From assembly GCA_963749515.1 (NCBI GenBank), contig CAVVMR010000001.1:124001-188000 (forward strand): a stretch of 64,000 bases of DNA. The letters are read 5' to 3'. The DNA is from Gaiellasilicea sp963749515 (GTDB lineage: Bacteria; Actinomycetota; Thermoleophilia; Gaiellales; Gaiellaceae). The notes under the pieces are model-generated. The model was given only the letters and a program-made list of their open reading frames with translations. It ran no database searches and was not told where the DNA came from. Within the stretch, counting starts at the first letter, position 1; every line of letters begins with the position of its first letter. This document shows positions 50,082 through 61,290 of this stretch, one piece after another. The position numbers and the translations under genes were made by a program.

Positions 50082-50459
50082 CTACTTCGGCTTGCGCTCG
50101 ATCAGCTCGACCCGATAGTTGTCGGGATCGCGCACGAAGGCGATGAACGAGCCGCCTTCGCTCACCTGGTACTTCGGCCGCTCGGGCTCGATCCCCTGGG
50201 TCGCCAACTCCGCCAGCGTTCCGTCCATGTCGTCGACCGTGATCGCGATGTGGCCGTAGCCGGTGCCGATCTCGTACGAGTCGACGCCGAAGTTGTACGT
50301 CAGCTCGAGCCGCTCACCGTCGCCGGGCAGGCCCAGGAAGTAGTTCATGGCCTCGTCGCGAATCGGCAACTCGCGCCGCTTCTCGAAGCCGAGCGTCTCG
50401 TAGAAGGCGATGGACTTCTCCGGATCGGTGACCCGGTAGCAGGTGTGGATGAGCTCCAT
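50082..50459 (-). CDS. gloA: Lactoylglutathione lyase-like glyoxalase I
   Basis: 125 residues. Two beta-alpha-beta modules of the VOC fold. Metal ligands His5 (LIHTCYRV), Glu53 (RLELTYNFG), His69 (GYGHIAITV) and Glu117 (YRVELIE) match glyoxalase I, which converts methylglyoxal-thiol adducts to lactoyl-thiol. Actinobacteria use other thiols than glutathione, so the cofactor is not certain. Confidence 0.88.
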   Translation of the reverse strand: MELIHTCYRVTDPEKSIAFYETLGFEKRRELPIRDEAMNYFLGLPGDGERLELTYNFGVDSYEIGTGYGHIAITVDDMDGTLAELATQGIEPERPKYQVSEGGSFIAFVRDPDNYRVELIERKPK

Positions 50460-50523
50460 TGCGTGCGTTCCTCCGCTCGTCGTGGCGATTTCGACGGAAG
50501 GATATGCGGAGCGGCGCGACCCT

Positions 50524-50850
50524 CTAGCCGAAGGTGACGACGAGCTTCTGGATCTGGTCGTCGCGCGGTGTCAGCAGCATCTCGCCAGCCTGCCGCCCCT
50601 CGTCGCGCAGCCAGGCGTAGCGGGCGACGACCACGCCCTCCCGCTCCTCGGAGCCGAGGATCTCGATCTCGTCGTCGGGCGGCTGCTCGCGATAGGCGGC
50701 GTCGATTGCGTCGCGTCCGACGAACGGGCCGGCCGGGACGCCTTCGAAGTGCAGCTCTGCGTCCTCCGCGAACCCCGCCACCATCGCAGCGAAGTCGCCG
50801 CTGCGGACTCCCTCGTTGAAGCGCTCCACATGCCGTTCGAGCAGGCTCAT
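50524..50850 (-). CDS. SnoaL/NTF2-like small protein
   Basis: 108 residues with the NTF2-like opening ERHVERFNEGVRSGDFAAMVAGFAEDAE and GRDAIDAAYREQP. The fold occurs in isomerases and ligand-binding proteins; no active site assignable. A 64-bp gap separates it from the glyoxalase start. Confidence 0.8.
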   Translation of the reverse strand: MSLLERHVERFNEGVRSGDFAAMVAGFAEDAELHFEGVPAGPFVGRDAIDAAYREQPPDDEIEILGSEEREGVVVARYAWLRDEGRQAGEMLLTPRDDQIQKLVVTFG

Positions 50851-50912
50851 GCCGGGAGGCTAACGCGGGCTCACCTTGCCAGGTGGATTTGCCGGTGCTA
50901 CACAAGCGGGAG

Positions 50913-51635
50913 ATGAAACGGGGTCTGCTGCTGCTCGTCCTACTCGCCGGCGTTGCCGCATCGACGGCGAGCGCCGACGCCGACCGCGTCGGATACGCGT
51001 GCGCCAAGGGAGCGGACGTGAGCTTCCGCGCGGCTGACGGGACGAAACTCATCGGCCACGTGTTCGGCAGCGGGCGAACCGTGGTGATCCTCGGTCACCA
51101 GTCGCAGGGCAGCCTGTGCGAGTGGGTCACGTACGCACGCAGGCTCGCGCGACTCGGCTACACGGCCTTCGCCATCGACTTCCGTAGCCATGGTCTCTCA
51201 CAACAACGCGGTGGAACGGCGGGAGAACGGCTCGCGAGCGACCTCGACGGAGCTGTCAGGCTGATGCGCAAGCGCGGGAAGCAGAAGGTGTTCCTCGTCG
51301 GCGCGTCGATGGGCGGGATCGCGTCGCTCGTCGCCGGCTCGAGCGTGACGCCCGCGGTCGACGGCGTCGTCAGCGTCTCGGCCCCTGCCACGTTCATGGG
51401 GATGAACGCGACGTCGAGCGCCAGGAGGCTACGTGCGCCGGTGCTCTACCTCGCCGCCGAAGGCGACGACAACGGCGGCTACGACTTCTCGGACGACGCC
51501 CGCGAGATGTACGCGGCGACTGCGGCGGCCGACAAGCGGCTTCAGGTGCTGCCCGGACGCCAGCACGGTGTCGGTCTCGTCGCCGGCTCGCCGCGGGCGC
51601 GGACGCTGATCGAAGGCTTTCTGAAAGTCCACTGA
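50913..51635 (+). CDS. Secreted alpha/beta hydrolase
   Basis: 240 residues. Signal peptide MKRGLLLLVLLAGVAASTASA. Nucleophile elbow GASMGG (about 127-132) with Ser129; a late His in GRQHGVGLV (about 219) and an acidic residue in AAEGDDNGG complete the likely triad. ATG 50913 behind GCGGGAG starts the signal; a longer in-frame start is disfavoured. Substrate unknown, probably an ester. An inverted repeat follows the stop. Confidence 0.85.
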   Translation: MKRGLLLLVLLAGVAASTASADADRVGYACAKGADVSFRAADGTKLIGHVFGSGRTVVILGHQSQGSLCEWVTYARRLARLGYTAFAIDFRSHGLSQQRGGTAGERLASDLDGAVRLMRKRGKQKVFLVGASMGGIASLVAGSSVTPAVDGVVSVSAPATFMGMNATSSARRLRAPVLYLAAEGDDNGGYDFSDDAREMYAATAAADKRLQVLPGRQHGVGLVAGSPRARTLIEGFLKVH

Positions 51636-51664
51636 CCCCGGACGGGGCTAGCCGCGTCCGGGGT
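51635..51664. terminator. Bidirectional terminator hairpin
   Basis: ACCCCGGACG (51635-51644) pairs with CGTCCGGGGT (51655-51664). The stop of the convergent small gene (51648-51650) lies in the loop, so the hairpin serves both converging genes. Confidence 0.7.
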
Positions 51665-51845
51665 GTGCGCCGCTCACCGAACCACGTGCGGCGGTCGCCG
51701 CGTCGAGCCGGTCCGCAGCGCGCCGGAGGGTGCGCGCGAGATGCCTGCGGACCCGGCTCGGCCGGGCGTCCCTGGCGGCGGATCCCAGCAGATCCTGCTG
51801 CCGGTCGTTGACGAGCTGGTGGAAAAGATCGGAGGAGGAGAACAA
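51648..51845 (-). CDS. Small Arg-rich protein, 65 aa
   Basis: TTG start at 51845 behind TTAGGAG. Residues 1-25 (SSSDLFHQLVNDRQQDLLG) resemble a short helical motif found in small actinobacterial proteins; the rest is Arg/Ala-rich (RVRRHLARTLRRAADRLDAA). Its promoter (TTGACA, 17 nt, TAATCT on the minus strand) is among the clearest here, which supports a real gene. Function unknown. Divergent from the ArsR-type regulator. Confidence 0.6.
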   Translation of the reverse strand: MFSSSDLFHQLVNDRQQDLLGSAARDARPSRVRRHLARTLRRAADRLDAATAARGSVSGAHPGRG

Positions 51846-51878
51846 GGTCGCTCCTAACGCTTTCGATGTTCTTGAACT

Positions 51879-51913
51879 GTTCGAAGATTATCGAACGCAC
51901 AGGCTCTTGTCAA
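51879..51913 (-). promoter_or_regulatory. Minus-strand promoter with operator-like repeat over -10
   Basis: -35 TTGACA (51913-51908), 17-nt spacer, -10 TAATCT (51890-51885). The inverted repeat GTTCGA-N6-TCGAAC (51879-51896) places the -10 in its centre, as expected for a repressor site. The ArsR-type regulator starts about 50 bp away on the opposite strand and could be the ligand. Confidence 0.7.
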
Positions 51914-51946
51914 GCCGTTCAGGAGCAAGTACGCTACGAGCGTTAG

Positions 51947-53053
51947 ATGGCTGTCGAACGGAAGAAGCGCTCCCAGGTCCTCGACCTCTCCGCCCCGGCG
52001 GCGGTCGAGGTCGAGATCGACGTCGCCGAGGCGGCGGAGGTCCTGATGAGCATCTGCGCGCTCGCCGACCGCGGCGACTACGACACCTTCGATCTCGGTG
52101 AGGAGTGGCTCAGGGAGCGACTCGCCACCGTCCCGCCCGACCTGTTGGAGGCGGTCGACGCGCTGAAACTGGGAGAGGTGAAGGTTGCTGCGCACCTGCT
52201 GGGGATCGTCTACGAGACGCCGAAGCCACGGACCTTTGCGTCGTTCCTCGAGCGCCTGCGCGCGACCGATGCAGTCGAGATGAAGAAGCACTTGCTCGGG
52301 TACTACGGCAGCAGCCACACCCACCTGTCGGCGCCCGACGTGCTCGAGCGCGCCGCCGCCGGCGACGACGGCGCGCAGGAGGAGCTCCTCGCCACGCTGC
52401 TCGAGTACTCGGAGAAGTACGAGTCGGTGCGGACGCTGCTCAAGATGGACGGAGAGACGCTGATGGCGCAGTTCCTCGACATCCTCCCGCGCTGGTACGA
52501 ACACGTCTTCCTCCCGCACTCGCACGAGTGGAGCGAGGCGGCCGAGCGCGACGCCGAGACGAAGCGGCTCCTCGCGGCCTCCCACTCGCCGGAAGAGCTG
52601 ACGGAGCTTGCGACCCGCGGCTACCAGTACTCGCCGGTCCCCGGCATCCGAACACTCGCGTTCTTCCCGAGCTGGTGGATGCGCCCGTGGGTGATCCTGT
52701 GGGAGCACAAGGGCACGAAGATCTTCTGCTACCCGATCGCGCCCGCCGCGGAAGAGGGTGCCTCTCCCGCCGAGATCGCCCGCGTCTACAAGGCGCTCGG
52801 CGACGAGGGCCGGCTGCGGCTGCTGCGGCGCCTCAGCGACGGGCCGGTGACCCTCGGGGAGGCGGCGGCCGAGCTCGGGCTGGCGAAGTCGACCGCCCAT
52901 CACCACCTGGCGATCCTGCGGCACGCCGGCTTCGTCACGATCCGCGACGAGGATGAGAACGTCTACAGCCTCCGCCGCGACCTCCTGCCCCAGGCGGGCG
53001 AGCTCCTCAGCGCCTACCTCGGCGCGTCGAGATCCTCCTCCACGATCGCGTAG
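51947..53053 (+). CDS. ArsR-type helix-turn-helix regulator with large N-terminal domain
   Basis: 368 residues. Residues 1-260 are a mostly helical, unassigned domain with aromatic and acidic surface segments. The C-terminal winged helix (about 285-350) reads KALGDEGRLRLLRRLSDGPV, then LGEAAAELGLAKSTAHHHLA and LRHAGFVTI, as in ArsR. No Cys metal site (CVCD) is in the helix, so it is not an arsenic or metal sensor by that site. TACGCT lies 11 nt before the ATG. The last 40 bp overlap the convergent acetyltransferase. Confidence 0.85.
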   Translation: MAVERKKRSQVLDLSAPAAVEVEIDVAEAAEVLMSICALADRGDYDTFDLGEEWLRERLATVPPDLLEAVDALKLGEVKVAAHLLGIVYETPKPRTFASFLERLRATDAVEMKKHLLGYYGSSHTHLSAPDVLERAAAGDDGAQEELLATLLEYSEKYESVRTLLKMDGETLMAQFLDILPRWYEHVFLPHSHEWSEAAERDAETKRLLAASHSPEELTELATRGYQYSPVPGIRTLAFFPSWWMRPWVILWEHKGTKIFCYPIAPAAEEGASPAEIARVYKALGDEGRLRLLRRLSDGPVTLGEAAAELGLAKSTAHHHLAILRHAGFVTIRDEDENVYSLRRDLLPQAGELLSAYLGASRSSSTIA

Positions 53054-53520
53054 AGCACCCCGTCGACCCAGCCGTCCCCCTGGCGGTACGCCTGTCGCTT
53101 GACTCCCTCGCGGATGTAGCCGGACCGCTCGGCATGGCGTTGCGCCCGCTCGTTGAAGCCGTAGATCTCGAGCTCGAGCCGGTGGTAGCCACGTTCGCGG
53201 ATCAGGTGGTGCTGCAGGCGCCGCGCGGCGTCGTCGGCGAGCCGGCGGCCGCGGAAGTCCGGGTGGATCGCGATCCCGCTGACGTGCGCGATCCGGCTAC
53301 GGGTGTTCGTCCGCTCCCAGAACATCGCACCGGCGCGGTCACCCTCCAGCTCGACGACGAGCAGGCCGCCCTCCTGCGGGTCGCGCTCGAGCTGCTCGGC
53401 GATCCCGTCCCGCTCGTAGCGTCCGCCCGTCGCCAGGAACGGGCGTACGGCCTCGTCGGCGTAGAGGTCGGTGAGGAACTCGAGGTCGTCGGGCGCGGCG
53501 GGACGGAGGGTGACGTTCAT
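53014..53520 (-). CDS. GNAT-family N-acetyltransferase
   Basis: 168 residues. RimJ/RimL-type: MNVTLRPAAPDDLEFL, the acetyl-CoA site IAIHPDFRGRRLADDA (about 88-103) and C-terminal NERAQRHAERSGY. Transfers acetyl from acetyl-CoA to an amine; substrate unknown. The ATG overlaps the transporter stop by 4 bp. Confidence 0.88.
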   Translation of the reverse strand: MNVTLRPAAPDDLEFLTDLYADEAVRPFLATGGRYERDGIAEQLERDPQEGGLLVVELEGDRAGAMFWERTNTRSRIAHVSGIAIHPDFRGRRLADDAARRLQHHLIRERGYHRLELEIYGFNERAQRHAERSGYIREGVKRQAYRQGDGWVDGVLYAIVEEDLDAPR

Positions 53521-54419
53521 GGCCGGGCGGGGACGGTCTCGCCCCGCCTCAGGCGGACGGCGCCGGAGGCGAGCGCGACGCCGCCGAGGATCAGCGCCAG
53601 CCCGACGATCGTCGCAGCCGTGATCTTCTCGTCCAGGATCGTCGCTCCGTAGAGCAGGGCAAAGCCGGGCATCAGATAGGTGACGAGCGAGAGCCGTGCG
53701 GAGCCGTGGCTCGCCAGAATGCGGTAGAGGATGAGCTGGGCGAGTGCGGTGCCGAGCAGGCTCAGCGCGAGGATCGACCCGGTCGCCTCCCAGCTCGGGA
53801 CGGCGTCGGGCAGCTGGAAGAGGGCGAGCGGCAACAGGATCACGCCGCCCATCAGCATCGAGCCCGCAGCAAGCATCGGGCCGGTGGTGCCGGAGACCGC
53901 AAGCTGCCCGTACACGCCCGCGCCCGCGTAGGAAAGTGACGAGAGGACGACGGCGAGCGCGCCGGCGACCGCGAGCCAGCCGCCGCTGGGGTGGATCCCC
54001 GTGACCACCGCCACGCCGACGATCCCGATCCCGAGCCCGAGCGCGCGCGTCCCGTTCAGCCGCTCTTGCGGAAGCACCTTCAGTGCGATCAGCGCGTTGA
54101 AGATCGGCACCGACGCCTGGACGACGGCGGCGAGCCCGGAGTCGATGTGCTGCTCGCCCCACGCGATCAGCCAGAAGGGGACGGCTGCGTTCAGAGCGCC
54201 CAGGACCAGGAAGTGGCGCCAGGCCTGGCGCGCCTCGGCGCGCGTCCGCTCCCAGCCGAAGCGTGAGACGACGTACGCGATCAGCACCGCGGCGGCGAGC
54301 AGCGTGCGCACCGCCATCATCGGCGCGGGTGCGATCTCGTCGACCGCGACCTTGATGAAGAGATACGACGCGCCCCAGACGGCGGCCAGGACGAGCAGCA
54401 TCGGCGCGTAGCGGTTCAC
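53517..54419 (-). CDS. EamA/DMT transporter (copy 1)
   Basis: 300 residues with ten hydrophobic segments in two EamA repeats (RYAPMLLVLAAVWGASYLFI first, LALILGGVALASGAVRLRRG last). Typical small-metabolite exporter; substrate unknown. GTG start; overlaps the second copy by 4 bp. It is a tandem paralogue of the gene at 54416-55276. Confidence 0.88.
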   Translation of the reverse strand: MNRYAPMLLVLAAVWGASYLFIKVAVDEIAPAPMMAVRTLLAAAVLIAYVVSRFGWERTRAEARQAWRHFLVLGALNAAVPFWLIAWGEQHIDSGLAAVVQASVPIFNALIALKVLPQERLNGTRALGLGIGIVGVAVVTGIHPSGGWLAVAGALAVVLSSLSYAGAGVYGQLAVSGTTGPMLAAGSMLMGGVILLPLALFQLPDAVPSWEATGSILALSLLGTALAQLILYRILASHGSARLSLVTYLMPGFALLYGATILDEKITAATIVGLALILGGVALASGAVRLRRGETVPARP

Positions 54420-55257
54420 CTTCGCACGCTACCCGTACCGAGGGCGACGCCCGCGAGCACCAGCGCGAGGCCGGCGAGGCTGAGCGCGGTCACGTTCTCG
54501 TCGAGGAAGACGGCGCCGTAGACGAGCGCCAGCGACGGCACCAGGTAGGTGACGAGCACCGCCTTCGACGCGCCGGCGCCGGCGATCAGCCCGAAGTAGA
54601 GGAGATACGCGACGCCCGTGGCCGCGACGCCGAGATACAGCACCGAGATCAGCGCCTCCCAGCCGAGCGCGCTCGCCTGCGCGACTCCGAACGGAAGCAC
54701 ATAGAGGGTCGACCAGACGAGCGTTCCGAACGCGACGAGCGACGACGGCAGACCCGGGAAGCGGCGGCCTGCAAAGAGGCCCCCGAGGCCGTAACAGGCG
54801 GATGCGCCGACCACAGCGAGGCCGCCGGCGACGGCGCGCTCGCCTCCGGAGAGCTCGAAGCCGACGAGCATGACGACGCCGCCGAAGCCGAGGACGACGC
54901 CGGCGAGGCGCATCCCGGTCACCCGCTGGCTCTGGTCGTACGCGACTGCGAACAGCGCCGTGAAGAGCGGGGCGGAGGCGTTGAAGATCGCTGCGAGCCC
55001 GGAGTCGATGTACTGCTGGCCCCACGCGATCAGGAAGAAGGGGACGGCCGTGTTGACGAGGCCGAGCAGCGCGAGCGGCCAGGCGAAGGGAAGGAGCTCA
55101 CGGAAGTCGCGGCCGGTGGCCTTGATGTAAACGGCGAGCGCGAGCGCACCGGAGCCCATGCGGAAGAGGATCAGCGTCGAGGGAGCGAGATCGCGCAGAG
55201 CGATCTCGATGAACATGAACGACGACCCCCAGATCGCAGCCAGCGCGAGCAGCATCA

Positions 55258-55276
<19 letters not shown>
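54416..55276 (-). CDS. EamA/DMT transporter (copy 2)
   Basis: 286 residues, ten hydrophobic segments (LMLLALAAIWGSSFMFIEIA first). It shares AVWGASYLF/AIWGSSFMF and the VPFWLIAWGEQ/VPFFLIAWGQQ segment with copy 1, showing tandem duplication and divergence. ATG 55276 lies just downstream of the divergent purL start region. Substrate unknown. Confidence 0.88.
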
Positions 55277-57432
<2,156 letters not shown>

Positions 57433-57434
57433 AC

Positions 57435-58832
57435 ATGTGCGGCGTCTTCGGCATCCGCTCCGCCGAGCGCGACGTCGCCCGGCTCTCGTACTTCGGGCTC
57501 TTCGCACTCCAGCATCGAGGCCAGGAGGCCGCCGGGATCGCCGTCTCCGACGCCGGCCGGCTGACGGTGCTGCGCGACATGGGCCTCGTCGCCCAGGTCT
57601 TCGACGAGGAGAAGCTGCACGCGCTTCCCGGTGAGGTCGCGATCGGCCACACGCGCTACTCGACCACGGGCGCGAACGCCTGGGCGAATGCACAGCCGCT
57701 CGTCCAGCACGGCCAGGCCCGCACCGTCGCGCTCGGCCACAACGGCAACCTGACGAACACGACCGATCTCCGCGCCGCGCTCTCGGCCGAGGGAATTGCA
57801 CTCGGGGCGACGTCGGACACCGAGGCGATCGCAGCCTTGATCGCGCACGATCCCTCGCCGCTCCCGCTCGCCGTTGCGCAGGCCATGGCCAGGCTCGAAG
57901 GCGCGTATTCGATCGTCGCGCTCTCCGAGGGGAAGCTGATCGGCTTCCGCGACCCGCACGGAATCCGCCCGCTCGCCGTCGGCCGCCTGACGAACCCGGA
58001 GGGCGGGATCGACTGGGTGCTCGCCTCCGAGACCTGCGCGTTCGATCTGATCGGCGCGGCGTACGAGCGGGACGTCCGTCCCGGCGAGGTCGTGGTGATC
58101 GACGAGAACGGCATCTCCTCGATGCAGGCGCTGCCGGAGGGCCGGCAGGCGCTCTGCATCTTCGAGCACGTCTACTTCGCGCGGCCCGACTCGACGCTCG
58201 CCGGCTCCGAGGTGCACGGCGTTCGAGTCCGGATGGGCGAGCGACTCGCCGCCGAGGCGCCGGTGGAAGCCGACCTCGTGATGCCGATTCCCGACTCCGG
58301 CACGCCGGCCGCTGTGGGCTACACGCGGGCGTCCGGGATCCCGTACAGCGAGGGCCTGATCAAGAACCGCTACGTCGGCCGCACGTTCATCCAGCCCGAC
58401 GAGGTCCTGCGCCAGCAGGGGATCAAGATGAAGTTCAACCCGCTCGCCGAGGTCGACGGGAAGCGGCTCGTGATCGTCGACGACTCGATCGTCCGCGGCT
58501 CGACGATGCGCCAGCTCGTCTCGATGCTCTTCGAGGCCGGCGCCGCCGAGGTGCACGTCCGGATCTCCTCGCCGCCGATCGTCTCGCCCTGCTTCTACGG
58601 AATCGACATGGCCGACGAGGAGCAGCTCGTGGCCGCGCACCGCTCGGTGGAGCAGATGCGCGAGCTGATCGGCGCCACCTCGCTCCACTACCTCTCGCTC
58701 GCCGGCATGCAGGCCGCGACCCGGCTGCCGGAGGCTTCGGTGTGCCGCGCCTGCTTCACCCGCGACTACCCGACGAGGGTTCCCGAGAGCCGGAACCTGG
58801 CCAAGCTGCGCTTCGAGCCCGCCGCACGCTGA
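57435..58832 (+). CDS. purF: Amidophosphoribosyltransferase
   Basis: 465 residues. Makes phosphoribosylamine from PRPP and glutamine. MCGVFGIRSAERD presents the N-terminal nucleophile Cys directly after Met, with no propeptide. The glutaminase signature GHTRYSTTG and the PRPP site VIVDDSIVRGSTM (about 349-361) are intact, and the Cys residues near the end (SVCRACF) may hold an iron-sulfur cluster. ATG 57435 is 2 bp after the purL stop. Confidence 0.95.
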   Translation: MCGVFGIRSAERDVARLSYFGLFALQHRGQEAAGIAVSDAGRLTVLRDMGLVAQVFDEEKLHALPGEVAIGHTRYSTTGANAWANAQPLVQHGQARTVALGHNGNLTNTTDLRAALSAEGIALGATSDTEAIAALIAHDPSPLPLAVAQAMARLEGAYSIVALSEGKLIGFRDPHGIRPLAVGRLTNPEGGIDWVLASETCAFDLIGAAYERDVRPGEVVVIDENGISSMQALPEGRQALCIFEHVYFARPDSTLAGSEVHGVRVRMGERLAAEAPVEADLVMPIPDSGTPAAVGYTRASGIPYSEGLIKNRYVGRTFIQPDEVLRQQGIKMKFNPLAEVDGKRLVIVDDSIVRGSTMRQLVSMLFEAGAAEVHVRISSPPIVSPCFYGIDMADEEQLVAAHRSVEQMRELIGATSLHYLSLAGMQAATRLPEASVCRACFTRDYPTRVPESRNLAKLRFEPAAR

Positions 58833-58833
58833 A

Positions 58834-59478
58834 ATGCACGTCGAGTCGGTGAATGCGGGCCGGGCGGACCTGATGAAGATCGGCGCCCGCATGGTCTCGA
58901 CCGGGATTCGCAAGGCGGCGGTCGAGCGAGGGCACGTCGGGACGCTCGGCCTCGCCGGCGATGTGGTCGCAGACGAGGAGAACCACGGCGGCCCCGACCA
59001 GGCGATCTATCTCTACAGCTCCGAGGACTACTCGTTCTGGGCGGCGGAGCTCGGCGGCCTGCCGGCGCCGGGGACGTTCGGGGAGAACCTGACCCTGTCG
59101 AGCTTCGGGCCCGAGACGGTCCGGATCGGTGACCGGTATCGGGTCGGGGAAGCGCTGCTCGAAGTGACGGCGCCGCGAATCCCGTGCGCGGTCTTCGCGA
59201 CGCGGATGGGCGAGGCGGACTGGGTGCGGCGGTTCGCCGACGCCCGCCGGCCGGGGCTCTACGTCCGCGTCCTCGAGCCAGGCGCGGTCTCTGCCGGAGA
59301 CACGGTCGATCGCCTTGGAGGCGGGAACGGCCATCCGTCCGTCGTCGAGCTGATGGACGTCTGGTACGACCCCGAGCCCGCTCCGGAGCTGCTCGAGCGG
59401 CTGCTCGACTCCCCGCTCGCCGTGCGCGCACGCAGCAACGTCCAGCGGAAGCTCGCCCGCGCGCTCGCCGGTCGCTGA
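58834..59478 (+). CDS. MOSC domain protein, YiiM-type
   Basis: 214 residues. Opens with VESVNAGRADLMKIGARMV (YiiM family) and has GPDQAIYLYSSEDYSFW, GTFGENLTLSSF and the conserved Cys of PRIPCAVFATRMG (about 116). YiiM reduces N-hydroxylated bases in some bacteria using molybdenum cofactor. Second MOSC protein here. ATG lies 1 bp after purF's stop. Confidence 0.87.
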   Translation: MHVESVNAGRADLMKIGARMVSTGIRKAAVERGHVGTLGLAGDVVADEENHGGPDQAIYLYSSEDYSFWAAELGGLPAPGTFGENLTLSSFGPETVRIGDRYRVGEALLEVTAPRIPCAVFATRMGEADWVRRFADARRPGLYVRVLEPGAVSAGDTVDRLGGGNGHPSVVELMDVWYDPEPAPELLERLLDSPLAVRARSNVQRKLARALAGR

Positions 59479-59545
59479 ACTGTCAGACGGCATCGAGTCA
59501 CACGATCTTCAACGCGACCCTTGCGGATCTCCATACCTTGTGCTT

Positions 59546-59555
59546 CTATGCATAG
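59546..59555. promoter_or_regulatory. CTATGCATAG palindrome, candidate PadR operator
   Basis: Perfect 10-bp palindrome 21 bp before the PadR-type ATG, in the promoter region. The rest of the 98-bp gap holds TTGCGG at 59521-59526, a weak -35 candidate. PadR proteins bind such sites and often repress themselves. Confidence 0.5.
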
Positions 59556-59576
59556 TAGTTCAAGCTGTGGAGGCGG

Positions 59577-59939
59577 ATGCGAATCGACAAGGATCTGGTG
59601 GCGGCTTCGGCGACACCGCTCGTGCTCGCGATTCTGGCGGAGGGTGAGAGCTACGGCTACGCCATCCTGAAGCGGGTACGCGCTCTCTCCGGCGGCGAGT
59701 TCGAGTGGACCGACGGAATGCTCTATCCGCTGCTCCATCGCCTCCGGCGCCTCGGCTACGTGACGACGGAGTGGCGTACGCCGCCTCAAGGCCGGCGCCG
59801 TCAGTACTACATGCTCACCGACGAGGGACGGACAGCACTCGCGGACCAGCAAAAGCAGTGGCTGGCGGTCACACGGGCCTTGAACGACATCTGGCCGGGC
59901 TCCGGTGGGCTGCTCGCGGCGGCCGCGGGGGAGGCCTGA
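59577..59939 (+). CDS. PadR-family transcriptional regulator
   Basis: 120 residues. Winged helix with VLAILAEGESYGYAILKRV (about 17-35), TDGMLYPLLHRLRRLGYVTT, and RRRQYYMLTDEGR typical of PadR. GGAGGCGG before the ATG. Followed after 3 bp by a membrane protein with a PadR-linked prefix domain, which it probably regulates. Confidence 0.92.
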   Translation: MRIDKDLVAASATPLVLAILAEGESYGYAILKRVRALSGGEFEWTDGMLYPLLHRLRRLGYVTTEWRTPPQGRRRQYYMLTDEGRTALADQQKQWLAVTRALNDIWPGSGGLLAAAAGEA

Positions 59940-59942
59940 GCG

Positions 59943-61283
59943 ATGGAGAGCCTCGAGTCACAGATCGCGGAGTGGCGGGCGTTCGTCGGGGACGCGCCCG
60001 GTGTCAACGGCCACGACGTCAACGAGCTGGAGGATCACCTTCGCCACCAGATCGCCGAGCTGAACGCGGCCGGGCTCGCCGACGACGAGGCGTTCCTGGT
60101 CGCCGTGAAACGCATGGGCGACCTCGACACCCTGTCGCGAGAGTTCGCGCGCGAGCACAGCGGCCGCCTCTGGAAGCAGCTCATCCTGAGCGGCGACGAC
60201 GAGCCGGCGCGCGCGGCCGGCGGCTGGGTCGAGCCTGTCGTCCTCGCCGTGGTCGCCGCCGTCGTCGTCCAGATCGCGCGTCTCGCTGCCGACTTCCCCG
60301 ACGACGAACCGAGCTGGCTGTTCCGGAACGCCACCCTGTTCGTGTTTCCCGTCCTGGCTGCGTGGTTCGCCCGCCGGCGGCAGCTGGACACGCCGCGCTT
60401 GCTCCTGGCTGCAGCGCCGTTCGTCCTCGCCGCTCTCGTCGTCAACCTCTTTCCGTACGACGCGGACTCGTCCACCGAGGAGCTCGTCGCGCTCCATCTG
60501 CCGGTGGTGCTTTGGTTCGCCGTCGCCTACCCGTACATGGGCGGCACGGTTCGCTCGCACGAGCGCCGCATGGATTTCGTGCGCTTCACGGGCGAGTGGT
60601 TCATCTACTACGTGCTGATCGCGCTCGGGGGCGGCGTGCTCATGGCGCTGACCGCCGCGATCCTCGAGCCCACCGGGATCGATGTCGAGCGGATCGCCGA
60701 GTGGGTCATCCCTTCGGGAGCAGCAGGTGCGGTGATCGTCTCGGCCTGGCTCGTGGAGTCCAAGCAACGGGTCGTGGAGAACATGGCGCCGGTGCTCACG
60801 ATGCTCTTCACGCCGTTGTTCGCGGTCATGCTGGTCGGCGCGGCCATCGTCTATCCGGCGACGGGCTTCGGCGAGGCATTCGACCGCGAGCTCCTCGGCA
60901 CCTTCGACGCGCTGCTACTGGTCGTCCTCGGGCTCGTGCTGTACGGGATGTCCGCACGTGACCCATCCACATCGCCGGGCTGGATGGACCGAATCCAGCT
61001 GGCCGTCGTCGTCAGCGCACTCGTCCTCGACGTGATGGTGCTCGGCGCGATGCTCGCCCGGATCGGCGAGCTCGGGTTCAGCCCGAACCGAACGGCCGCG
61101 CTCGGCCTCAACCTCGTCCTGCTCGTGAACCTGGCGGGGGCCGCCTGGCTCTCCGCCCGGTTCCTCACGCGACGCAGCACGCTCCACCGGCTCGAGCGCT
61201 GGCAGACCACCTACCTGCCGGTCTTCGCCCTGTGGGCCGCCGCGGTCGTGGTCGTCCTGCCGCCGCTGTTCGGCTTCGGCTGA
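59943..61283 (+). CDS. Polytopic membrane protein with N-terminal permease-prefix helices
   Basis: 446 residues. Residues 1-75 are a soluble helical domain (VNELEDHLRHQIAELNAAGL) as is typical of membrane proteins next to PadR regulators. Then about eleven hydrophobic segments; the fold recalls DUF4153 membrane proteins but the match is weak. Function unknown; PadR/prefix pairs usually respond to envelope-acting compounds. Confidence 0.75.
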   Translation: MESLESQIAEWRAFVGDAPGVNGHDVNELEDHLRHQIAELNAAGLADDEAFLVAVKRMGDLDTLSREFAREHSGRLWKQLILSGDDEPARAAGGWVEPVVLAVVAAVVVQIARLAADFPDDEPSWLFRNATLFVFPVLAAWFARRRQLDTPRLLLAAAPFVLAALVVNLFPYDADSSTEELVALHLPVVLWFAVAYPYMGGTVRSHERRMDFVRFTGEWFIYYVLIALGGGVLMALTAAILEPTGIDVERIAEWVIPSGAAGAVIVSAWLVESKQRVVENMAPVLTMLFTPLFAVMLVGAAIVYPATGFGEAFDRELLGTFDALLLVVLGLVLYGMSARDPSTSPGWMDRIQLAVVVSALVLDVMVLGAMLARIGELGFSPNRTAALGLNLVLLVNLAGAAWLSARFLTRRSTLHRLERWQTTYLPVFALWAAAVVVVLPPLFGFG

Positions 61284-61290
61284 TCGCAGC

